Below, one piece after another: positions 24,179 to 31,033 of a DNA stretch of 64,000 bases (its first letter is position 1; each line of letters opens with the position of its first letter). Source of the DNA: Nitrosomaritimum sp049414205 (GTDB taxonomy: Archaea > Thermoproteota > Nitrososphaeria > Nitrososphaerales > Nitrosopumilaceae). Location: positions 1 to 64,000 of the forward strand of contig JBMSGE010000002.1 of assembly GCA_049414205.1 (NCBI GenBank), read 5' to 3'. Both the position numbers and the translations under genes were made by a program. The notes below the pieces were generated by a model. That model did no database searches and was not told the DNA's origin. It worked only from the letters and a program-made list of their open reading frames with translations.

Positions 24179-25081
24179 ATGAGCAAAAAAAGTCAAAAAA
24201 AGATTTGCAAACATGGTTTGGTAATTACAGATTTTGTCACAGGTGAAATTTCATGTGGGCATTGTGGAGTAGTAATATCAGAGAAAAATGTTGTCATAGG
24301 TCAAGAAACTACAGGTCATGCCAATAACGAGTATCAAGGAATGGTAAGAACGGGACAACAAATTTCATTAAAAATGGCAGACATGGGATTGTCCACCATA
24401 ATCGAATCTCAAGACAAGGATTCTTCTGGAAAATCTCTTTCTGTAGACAATAAAAGATCCTTTTATCGATTAAGAATGTGGGACAGGAATAGCAGACATG
24501 CCATTACAAATCAATCATTTGTTAGTGCATTTACACTACTAGATGGAATAAGATCTAAATTGGCTTTGCCAGATCATGTGGTAGAGAAAACGGCATATAT
24601 TTTTAGAAAAGCTCATCAAAAAAAACTCTTACCGGGACGTTCAACTCAGGTTATTTTATGCGCATCCGTTTATTTGGCATGCAGGATGACAGATACGCCG
24701 CGAACGCTTACAGATATTGCTGTTGCCGCAGGAGTGAAAAAGAAGGCAGTGCAACGAGCATATCGTTTCCTTACAAGAGAATTAGGAGCATATACCAAGG
24801 CCTACAATCCGAGCGAATTTGTCTCAAGAATTTCAAATGAAGTTAGGATTTCAGAAAAATCAAAATCATATGCCCGAGAAATTCTGAAGTTAGGTAACGA
24901 AAAGGGAATTACCGAAGGTAAAAATCCAATGTCTATGGCAGCAGCCGCTGTGTATTTGGCTGTTAAAAAAAATCATGAGAAAATTCCGCAGACACGAATT
25001 TCAATAGCAGCTGGAATTAGCGCAGTAACCATTAGAAACAGAGTAAAAGAATTACTTGTGATTGAGAGAAAGGAGCATTAG
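24179..25081 (+). CDS. tfb: transcription initiation factor TFB (paralogue 2 of the island)
   Basis: 300 residues. Zinc ribbon near residues 9-29 (CKHG...TGEISCGHCGVVI, with C/H ligands in place of two of the four Cys), B-reader/linker with a shared motif (LKMADMGLSTIIESQDKDSS), then two cyclin repeats ending in VTIRNRVKEL. It is closely related to the 13753 paralogue (same LSTII and K-D-S-x-GKSLS linker). Its last codons overlap the operator of the downstream 25136 gene. Confidence 0.93.
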   Translation: MSKKSQKKICKHGLVITDFVTGEISCGHCGVVISEKNVVIGQETTGHANNEYQGMVRTGQQISLKMADMGLSTIIESQDKDSSGKSLSVDNKRSFYRLRMWDRNSRHAITNQSFVSAFTLLDGIRSKLALPDHVVEKTAYIFRKAHQKKLLPGRSTQVILCASVYLACRMTDTPRTLTDIAVAAGVKKKAVQRAYRFLTRELGAYTKAYNPSEFVSRISNEVRISEKSKSYAREILKLGNEKGITEGKNPMSMAAAAVYLAVKKNHEKIPQTRISIAAGISAVTIRNRVKELLVIERKEH

Positions 25082-25113
25082 CACTAGTTACCATTTTTAT
25101 CACTAGTTAAATA
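25078..25113 (+). promoter_or_regulatory. island operator + TATA for the 25136 gene
   Basis: Forward: TTAGCACTA (25078-25086; its TAG is the TFB2 stop codon), 10 bases, TTATCACTA (25097-25105), 1 base, TTAAATA (25107-25113), ATG at 25136 (26 bases from TATA centre). Period 19. Confidence 0.75.
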
Positions 25114-25135
25114 TTATTACAGCGTAAATGCAATC

Positions 25136-25519
25136 ATGACAGCACTAGTACAAAAAATAGAAACACAACCTCCAAAGTTAGAACCATATTTTTATCAATT
25201 CTTTCAGGACGTTGTAAATACAATGCCAGTAGTTGATCCTGAGCTTCTCATACGTGTGATGATGTTTCAGGTTAATCTAAAAAAATACCCTGGCCCAGAT
25301 ATTCCTCACGTGAATCTCTATGTCAAATACAAAGAAGGCGTCAACCTACATCAAAAACAAGAAGAAGGTAGAGACACCTATCCATTTGAAGTAACTACAA
25401 GCAGATGGGGAGACGGAGTAATTTTCTCAGGACTGATGAATATTGGAACTGTCGAATCTGTATGTTCAGATCCTGATATTGTCGAAGTTACAGGAGAAGC
25501 AAAACCTACACATAATTAA
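25136..25519 (+). CDS. hypothetical protein downstream of TFB2
   Basis: 127 residues, soluble. Amphipathic N-terminal helix (LEPYFYQFFQDVVNTMPVVD), a middle with PHVNLYVKYKEGV, and a strand-rich end (FEVTTSRWGDGVIFSGLMNIG). No family recognised. Leaderless with its own operator-TATA element. Confidence 0.6.
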   Translation: MTALVQKIETQPPKLEPYFYQFFQDVVNTMPVVDPELLIRVMMFQVNLKKYPGPDIPHVNLYVKYKEGVNLHQKQEEGRDTYPFEVTTSRWGDGVIFSGLMNIGTVESVCSDPDIVEVTGEAKPTHN

Positions 25520-25646
25520 AAGTAGAAGTTTTTCCACTAGGGGTATTTTTACCCCTATACCACATTTTCTAATTTTCACATCTTTTTCATTTTAGGTGAT
25601 TTTTTTAAAAAAGTCATAAGTTTTTAATTATTAATTTTTTTAATTT

Positions 25647-26423
25647 TCAAGCCCAGGAGATAATTTTTTGGTTATGGTTTGAAAAACCCAAAAACATCCC
25701 TAATGTGATTCTGGAGGATGGCCCTTGAATTTTTGTTACTTCATGATACTTTAAAGGATTGATTAGCACCAAATCCCCCTCCTCAATATTTGTGATTTTG
25801 CAAGATTCTTCTGAAGAAGTCAATTCTGAAGAATATCCAAAGTCTATTTTACGGAATTTTTCATCAGATCTCATCCAATTTCTTCGATAGACTATCAAAT
25901 CACCACCTGCTTCGGATTTTTGTAGGTGTAGAACGCAAGAGAGCTGGCCATCAAGGTTTGCAATAGAGTATTCTTTTCCTTCATAGTTCACATGATCTTT
26001 GTGAAGGGGAATCGATTTCCCCATTTCATGAATACGAATGATGAATGGAGAGAATTCATCACCTGATTCATGGGCTAATGTGATTTCAGATTCAGGGAAA
26101 ACGACCTTGAGCATTTTAAAAATCTTATTTGTCGGAATTTGAGATGAACCAAAAATAAAATCAAACTTTGAGTTGGCAATTTTTACCTGTTCAAAATATT
26201 CTCTTTTTTTTGTTGTATACGACATTAGAAATGGGCCGATATGAGTTAACTTTTCATTTTGGAAATTATTTTCAGGCATACTAAGAATTCTATCAGAGAT
26301 AAATTTACAATACTCTTTTTCATAAAATTGCTTTAAAATTATTGCAGGCACCTTGCCGAAGATTAAAGAGTCATAATCAATCTTGTTCCAATCAGGTTTG
26401 TTTACAATTAGAGGTTCCCACAC
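25647..26423 (-). CDS. 2-oxoglutarate-Fe(II) oxygenase-like protein
   Basis: 258 residues. The Fe(II) facial triad is visible: H-x-D (IPLHKDHVNY) in the middle and a downstream His (KYHEVTKIQG), followed by the 2OG-anchoring Arg region (SSRITLGMFLG). This is the double-stranded beta-helix (DSBH) oxygenase layout. The GTG start overlaps the preceding gene's stop (26423-26425), so the two are translationally coupled. Substrate unknown. Confidence 0.75.
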   Translation of the reverse strand: MWEPLIVNKPDWNKIDYDSLIFGKVPAIILKQFYEKEYCKFISDRILSMPENNFQNEKLTHIGPFLMSYTTKKREYFEQVKIANSKFDFIFGSSQIPTNKIFKMLKVVFPESEITLAHESGDEFSPFIIRIHEMGKSIPLHKDHVNYEGKEYSIANLDGQLSCVLHLQKSEAGGDLIVYRRNWMRSDEKFRKIDFGYSSELTSSEESCKITNIEEGDLVLINPLKYHEVTKIQGPSSRITLGMFLGFSNHNQKIISWA

Positions 26424-26710
26424 TAATACCCACCAACACCAGAATGTGAAACTTTGGCCAGAAGAACTCCTCCGTCATCACGTACATCTATCTCACATTT
26501 TAGAAAGGCATCTTTTATGCAATCTGAAAGGGTTTCAGAGGTCCAATCTTTTTGTTCGTGCGGAAATCCAGGTAGGTCAGCAGACGTTATTCTAATTTTT
26601 TCAGAGTCTGAGTAAGTCATCTTGTTTCCATTTTTTCTATGGGTAACATTGAGAATAAATGAATCCTGTGAAAGAGTTTGTGAACCATGTCCCCAAATTA
26701 TATCTGTCAT
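26423..26710 (-). CDS. hypothetical protein coupled to the 2OG oxygenase
   Basis: I place the start at the ATG at 26710 (95 residues, MTDIIWGHGS); an upstream TTG at 26767 would add an unsupported tail. Motifs: FILNVTHRKNGNKMTYS, KCEIDVRDDGGVLLAKVS, Gly-rich end (SHSGVGGY). Beta-rich, no membrane segment. Family not recognised. A TATA-like element (ATATAA, near 26733-26738) lies about 25 bases upstream. Confidence 0.55.
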   Translation of the reverse strand: MTDIIWGHGSQTLSQDSFILNVTHRKNGNKMTYSDSEKIRITSADLPGFPHEQKDWTSETLSDCIKDAFLKCEIDVRDDGGVLLAKVSHSGVGGY

Positions 26711-26761
26711 GAGGTACTTTTGATGTTTTAAGATATAACCATAATATAGAATAATTGAATT

Positions 26762-26770
26762 TAGCACTAG
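26762..26770 (+). promoter_or_regulatory. inverted operator half-site
   Basis: TTAGCACTA at 26762-26770 lies at the outer half-site register of the 26710 promoter but in the opposite orientation to the standard sites; a TTAGCAATT follows at 26782. It could be a variant site or could serve an unannotated forward transcript. Confidence 0.3.
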
Positions 26771-26912
26771 AAGTATGTTTTTAGCAATTAAAAGTCTCAG
26801 TACCTAAAAATTTTACGATAGGATGATTTCTTACTGATTGCCATCTAGGTTCCTTTTTCCTTTCAACATGTTTATGATCCTATTTCTGAGAAAAGGTAGT
26901 TCATCATTTATT

Positions 26913-27347
26913 TCAAATATCTTTCATACGGTTGGTATAGTCATAGTGGAAGATTTTTTTAGGCGTAATTTCGATTGCAACTTCTGATTTCGATTTAATT
27001 TTTAAGAATTTTGAAAGTGTGGAATCTTTTTTCCCCAAATATTTGTCAATAAGAAGTTGCAAAATTTCATTTCCTCTTTCTTCAACAATTCGTGCTTTAC
27101 CCTCCCCTCGTGCTCCTTTGTAAGGGGGTTTGTCTCCTGCTATTTCAAAACCACATGAGGGGTTGTTTTGTAAATAAGATACTATTTTTGCACTTTTCTG
27201 TGTGGCACAGAAAAGTTTACCGCCAATTTCAACATACCATAATGACAGAACAGATGGTACACCGCTAGGTTTTAGATACGCGAGTCTTATTGGAATTTTT
27301 TTATCAGAAATTAACTCATCGATTTTTGCATTTTCTAATTTTTGCAA
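26913..27347 (-). CDS. pyridoxamine 5'-phosphate oxidase-like (PNPOx) FMN protein
   Basis: 144 residues. PNPOx split-barrel pattern: RLAYLKPSGVPSVLSLWY, LFCATQKSAKIVSYLQNNP, CGFEIAGD, GARGEGKARIVEE, and an alpha-beta end. Family members bind FMN (or heme/F420) and act as oxidoreductases. ATG at 27347; it overlaps the upstream Cys-rich microprotein by 13 bases. Confidence 0.8.
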   Translation of the reverse strand: MQKLENAKIDELISDKKIPIRLAYLKPSGVPSVLSLWYVEIGGKLFCATQKSAKIVSYLQNNPSCGFEIAGDKPPYKGARGEGKARIVEERGNEILQLLIDKYLGKKDSTLSKFLKIKSKSEVAIEITPKKIFHYDYTNRMKDI

Positions 27348-27460
27348 ATTTCCTTACCTCCACAAACTCTGGCCACATATTTTGAGTAACAATAATCACA
27401 TGACCAATCATGAAAATGTTTACCGCAATTTTTGCATTTTTGAATAGTGATTAGACTCAT
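27335..27460 (-). CDS. 41-residue Cys-rich microprotein
   Basis: ATG at 27460 to TAG at 27335. Seven Cys/His candidates arranged CKNCGKHFH and CDYC, then CGGKEIC: a small zinc-binding fold. Leaderless with the island operator above; its tail overlaps the PNPOx gene by 13 bases, so the two are coupled. Confidence 0.65.
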   Translation of the reverse strand: MSLITIQKCKNCGKHFHDWSCDYCYSKYVARVCGGKEICKN

Positions 27461-27482
27461 ATTGTATTTTTGTGGTTTTCAT

Positions 27483-27517
27483 ATTTTAATAGTGTTGAAG
27501 TTCCCAACTAGTGCTAA
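27483..27517 (-). promoter_or_regulatory. island operator + TATA for the Cys-rich/PNPOx operon
   Basis: Minus strand: TTAGCACTA (27517-27509), 10 bases, TCAACACTA (27498-27490), then an ATTAAAATA TATA (about 27490-27482), ATG at 27460. Period 19. It is the last clear copy of the element going right. Confidence 0.7.
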
Positions 27518-27569
27518 CTAGATAAATTCTTGTTGTTGGTTAAAATAGTAAAAAGTCAAAAATTGTTGT

Positions 27570-28268
27570 ATGGGAAAAGCTGTAATTATGATAATTGTTC
27601 TTGTTTTCCTTGTTAGTAGTCCGGCATATGGGCACAAATTAATCTCTCATGATGATACACATCGTAGTTTTGAAACAGCTCTAGCGATTCCAGATCACAA
27701 AATTTCATGGGCCATTTATGAAAATCTAGGTATGGGTGAGGCAAAATTTTATTCGTTTGATGCAAAACAAGGAGATTCATTTTATGCAAGCATAGTCATT
27801 CCAAAAATATCAGGGCTGGAAGAGTATTCGCCAACTCTTATTTTGGTTAATCCTCAGACGATGGAAAATGATAAGGTATCTTTTGAAAATCAAGCTTCTG
27901 CAGAAAAATTTCTTTACGAAGGAACATTTCCAGGAAAAGAATTCTACGAGCCATTTGGGCAGGTAACATATTGGGAGAGACAAGAGGTTAAAACAACAAT
28001 TCCCTCTGATGGTCAATACCATATCGTAATAGTAGATGAAAAAAATCAGGCTGGAAAATATAGTCTGGCGATAGGCACTATAGAGGATTTTTCAGGAGGA
28101 GATTTTTTTACAATATTGCCTAAGGCATGGTTTGACACAAAATTATTTGTAAATGATTACTGGTCTATTATTATTTTCTTTTTGGTGTTGATGACAATTA
28201 TAGGAATACCAATATTTGCAATTAAGAAAAGAAGGAAAAAAACTTCTGCAATTTTAGATAAATGTTAA
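27570..28268 (+). CDS. extracellular beta-domain protein with C-terminal membrane anchor
   Basis: 232 residues. N-terminal signal peptide (1-21, ending AYG). A beta-rich outer domain (about 25-175), then a membrane helix (WSIIIFFLVLMTIIGIPIFA, about 195-215) and a basic tail. Type I surface protein. No recognised family. Divergent from the PNPOx operon. Confidence 0.65.
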   Translation: MGKAVIMIIVLVFLVSSPAYGHKLISHDDTHRSFETALAIPDHKISWAIYENLGMGEAKFYSFDAKQGDSFYASIVIPKISGLEEYSPTLILVNPQTMENDKVSFENQASAEKFLYEGTFPGKEFYEPFGQVTYWERQEVKTTIPSDGQYHIVIVDEKNQAGKYSLAIGTIEDFSGGDFFTILPKAWFDTKLFVNDYWSIIIFFLVLMTIIGIPIFAIKKRRKKTSAILDKC

Positions 28269-28298
28269 AAATTTAACATGCAATGAAGGTTGTAGAGA

Positions 28299-28469
28299 TT
28301 ACCAGGGTTCAGGAATTTGAATGGTGTTGCATTGAGGGCATTTTTCATACTCTTTTGGAAAAACTACCCTGCAATTTGAGCAATCTATGGTGTTTTGAGC
28401 ATCAATTAACCCAAGTTCTTTTACTTCCTGAAGAAGGCTTTTAGATTTATCTTGTTCAATGTTATCCAT
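28299..28469 (-). CDS. 56-residue zinc-ribbon protein
   Basis: ATG at 28469 to TAA at 28299. Helical first half (KSKSLLQEVKELGLID), then a zinc ribbon with CSNC and CPQC. A 31-base palindrome covers its TATA region (see next entry). It is convergent with the surface protein gene. Confidence 0.65.
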   Translation of the reverse strand: MDNIEQDKSKSLLQEVKELGLIDAQNTIDCSNCRVVFPKEYEKCPQCNTIQIPEPW

Positions 28470-28470
28470 G

Positions 28471-28501
28471 AATTGCACCTATTTTACAAATAGATGCAAT
28501 T
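28471..28501. promoter_or_regulatory. palindromic operator over the TATA of the 56-residue gene
   Basis: AATTGCA (28471-28477) is the inverted match of TGCAATT (28495-28501); inside it, CTATTT pairs with AAATAG around a 3-base centre. In total about 13 of 14 positions pair. The centre includes the AT-rich stretch where the TATA box of the minus-strand gene should be, and the edge touches its ATG. A dimeric repressor site is the simplest reading. Confidence 0.45.
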
Positions 28502-28750
28502 TTGATTTGTTCTTTATCAAACCCAGATTTTTCATTGTATGAATAATTTGTAGGTATTTCAAAGATTTGTTGAATTCTATCGCACCATATTCCAATAGTT
28601 ATTCAATTATGATATTAGTACATAAAGCAAGTGGATTGTATTATCAATTTTTTACTCCAAAATTTACATGCAGGCTTGGAAATATTACATGTAATTTAGA
28701 ATCTTGACAATTTAGAATTATTTATTATCTACTTTCGGCAATACAATACA

Positions 28751-29149
28751 TTGGAAAAGCATGAACAACTTCTCAACATGTTAATGGATTTCAATAAAGA
28801 TGTGAGATTTGCCGCTATTTGTAACTCCAAAGGAGAAATTTTATGGCACAGTCAAAGAACTGGAGTTAAAAACATTGTTCCATTTGCAGATACAAAAAAA
28901 ACTCTTCTAAGGGCAGTTGGTGCTTGGCAAGAAAGAGTCAAAGTAACAAACATTGTAGGTAGAGGATTATACACAATTGCAGCATATGAAAAAATCAAGA
29001 GAATAACAATACCTCTTGATGGAGGGAACTTACTTTTCATTAGTGTTGGAAACAGTCCGTTAAAATCAAGTAAAGGAAAAAGCTATGGTCATTTAGTTGA
29101 AATGGGGAAAATAATGTCCATAGTAGACTTTGTAAACCAAAACAACTAG
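28751..29149 (+). CDS. Roadblock-like family protein (paralogue B of three)
   Basis: 132 residues, TTG start. Closely related to 22922-23326: LLNMLMDFNKDVRFAAICNSKG, GEILWHSQRTGV, AAYEKIKRITIPLD, GNLLFISVGNSPLK, SYGHLVEMGKIMSIVDFV. Same alternation of helix and strand. It precedes the UspA gene by 73 bases. Function unknown. Confidence 0.6.
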   Translation: MEKHEQLLNMLMDFNKDVRFAAICNSKGEILWHSQRTGVKNIVPFADTKKTLLRAVGAWQERVKVTNIVGRGLYTIAAYEKIKRITIPLDGGNLLFISVGNSPLKSSKGKSYGHLVEMGKIMSIVDFVNQNN

Positions 29150-29222
29150 TCCAGATAAATCAGATTTTTTTAAAACTCCAATCATAGTCTTTTTATATAT
29201 TTGAAAAATTAATAGAGCAATC

Positions 29223-29645
29223 ATGGCAAAATTCAAAAAAATACTTGTTCCAATTGATGGATCAAGCAATGCAACAAGAGGCCTAGATAGGGCAATCGAG
29301 ATTGCAAGGGAAAGTAATGCCGAAATAACTGGATTTTATGTATTTCATTTGCCGCTTCTTGCCGGTGTAAAATACACCCAAAAAATGAAAAATGAAGCCC
29401 AAGAAAAAGCTGTCAAGGCAATTGGGCCTGCAATGAAGCGAGCTCAAAAAGCAGGAGCTTCATTCAAGTACAAGACTGGAGGCGGTCATACTGGCTCAGA
29501 AATTGTCAAGTTTGCTCAAAAGGGAAAATATGACATGATAGTGATTGGGGCAAGAGGAATGGGCGGTGCAAAAGAGACCTTCCTTGGAAGTACCTCAAAC
29601 TATGTAATGCATAAAACAAAGATTCCTGTTTTAGTGGTAAAATAG
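29223..29645 (+). CDS. universal stress protein (UspA family)
   Basis: 140 residues, the standard single-domain length. N-terminal KILVPIDGSSNA motif and the ATP-binding loop GARGMGGAKETFLGSTS (G2xG9xG(S/T)), then VMHKTKIPVLVVK. Probably ATP-binding. ATG start. Confidence 0.9.
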   Translation: MAKFKKILVPIDGSSNATRGLDRAIEIARESNAEITGFYVFHLPLLAGVKYTQKMKNEAQEKAVKAIGPAMKRAQKAGASFKYKTGGGHTGSEIVKFAQKGKYDMIVIGARGMGGAKETFLGSTSNYVMHKTKIPVLVVK

Positions 29646-29796
29646 ACATTGTGGGATATCCCACCATTTTTCTAGGAATTTATTATCACTAGTTTTCAAA
29701 TAAAAAATTCTTTTTATTCGACATACTTCATATTTTGTATATCAATAACATAGAAGTATAGATTATGATTAGATTAAATAAAAATCTGTGATATAC

Positions 29797-30927
29797 ATGG
29801 TAGAAAGTAATTACGATATACTTGGGATTGTGGAAGGATCCACCGAAAAAGAAATTCGTGATGGCTTTAGGAGATTAGCCCTTCAATTTCACTCAGACAA
29901 AGGAGGAGATAATGAACAATTTATTAAAATCAAACAGGCTTACGAGGATCTAAAAATCGGGAAAAAATACCCTGATACTGATGTAGAAAAATTACGAAAT
30001 TCAAGAGTATTTACTGGCGATTCTGAAGAAGACATAAGAAGAAAAAACCGTATTTTAGGCCAAGAATTATCAAAGGAAATGAAAACAGCTCAAGAATGGG
30101 CTGCAGCATTAAACAGATCTAATTCTACTGCTACTAGATTATTTGGATCTAAAACTCTTGGAGAAATTGAACTAGAAAGAAAAGCCAATGGTGCTCTCTC
30201 AATTAAGGGAAATTTCATGGCTGGAGACTTGACTTATGATGGACCAGTCATAATGCAAGGAAACATCACCAGTCCTTCATGGACTGAAGAATTTAGAACA
30301 AACATCCATCTCACAAAAGGAGATTTCAAATTTGTAGATCCTATTGAAAACAAATACAGAATTGAAAATGGAGCTAGAATTCAAATCGATAATGGAAATG
30401 CTGTTGTAGGAAATGTTTTTGGTAGAAAATACAAGGTTCAAGATCCTAGTGGTAGAGTTGGAGTATATCAAACTCTAGAGCACAGAACACAAATTTATGC
30501 TCCTAGGGGCAAAATCATTGCAGAAAATGCAGTCAATACCGTATACCTCGAAGCAGATACAATCATAGCACTGAACCTTGAAGATGATGTACATCTAAAA
30601 GGCAGAGAGATTTTACTATATGGCAGTAAAGTAACATATGATGTTATAATAGAATTGAAAAAAGATGGAATCCTTAGATTTTTTGAAAGTTTTTCTGTAC
30701 AAGGAATTAGTAATGATACAAAAATCAGATTAGAAGATGGTAAAGAAATTAGATTGTTTGATATCAAAACTAAAAAAATAAAAGATTTGGCAGATGAATT
30801 TGTCCCAAACAAAAGCAATTACAACAAAGACGATACAATGGTAGGAAAAGGATTTACCATTACATACCAGATGCTGGAAAATTTAGACAAAAAACCTTCG
30901 AAATCTAGATGGAAGATAGGTTTCTAG
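29797..30927 (+). CDS. J-domain protein with HSD replacing HPD, plus beta-helix-like C-terminus
   Basis: I use the ATG at 29797 (MVESNYDILG). Residues 4-65 form a J domain (YDILGIVEGSTEKEIRDGFRR, FHSDKGG), but the Hsp70-stimulating HPD tripeptide is H32-S33-D34. A long C-terminal region (about 130-330) is a run of short strand repeats (RTNIHLTKGDFKFVD, NGARIQIDNGNAVVGN, PRGKIIAENAVNTVYLE) that looks like a beta-helix or bactofilin-like stack. No Cys-rich or CTD of classical DnaJ. HSD may abolish Hsp70 stimulation. Confidence 0.75.
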   Translation: MVESNYDILGIVEGSTEKEIRDGFRRLALQFHSDKGGDNEQFIKIKQAYEDLKIGKKYPDTDVEKLRNSRVFTGDSEEDIRRKNRILGQELSKEMKTAQEWAAALNRSNSTATRLFGSKTLGEIELERKANGALSIKGNFMAGDLTYDGPVIMQGNITSPSWTEEFRTNIHLTKGDFKFVDPIENKYRIENGARIQIDNGNAVVGNVFGRKYKVQDPSGRVGVYQTLEHRTQIYAPRGKIIAENAVNTVYLEADTIIALNLEDDVHLKGREILLYGSKVTYDVIIELKKDGILRFFESFSVQGISNDTKIRLEDGKEIRLFDIKTKKIKDLADEFVPNKSNYNKDDTMVGKGFTITYQMLENLDKKPSKSRWKIGF

Positions 30928-31033
30928 CCTTAAAATTCTCTACCGTGCCTAAATAATTGTATAAATTTGCATTAAGTCAGTTATTCCTCAAATCAAAGAC
31001 TTGATATTCATATAAAATACTACAAGAAGTGAA

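Noticed and set aside
14886..27517. CRISPR-like direct repeats
   Set aside because: The repeated 9-mers occur in pairs upstream of separate genes at a fixed distance from TATA boxes; there are no spacers, no long repeats and no cas genes.
29683..29691. TTATCACTA upstream of the J-domain gene as another operator
   Set aside because: Single half-site without a partner 18-19 bases away and about 100 bases from the start; not in the TATA-abutting register.
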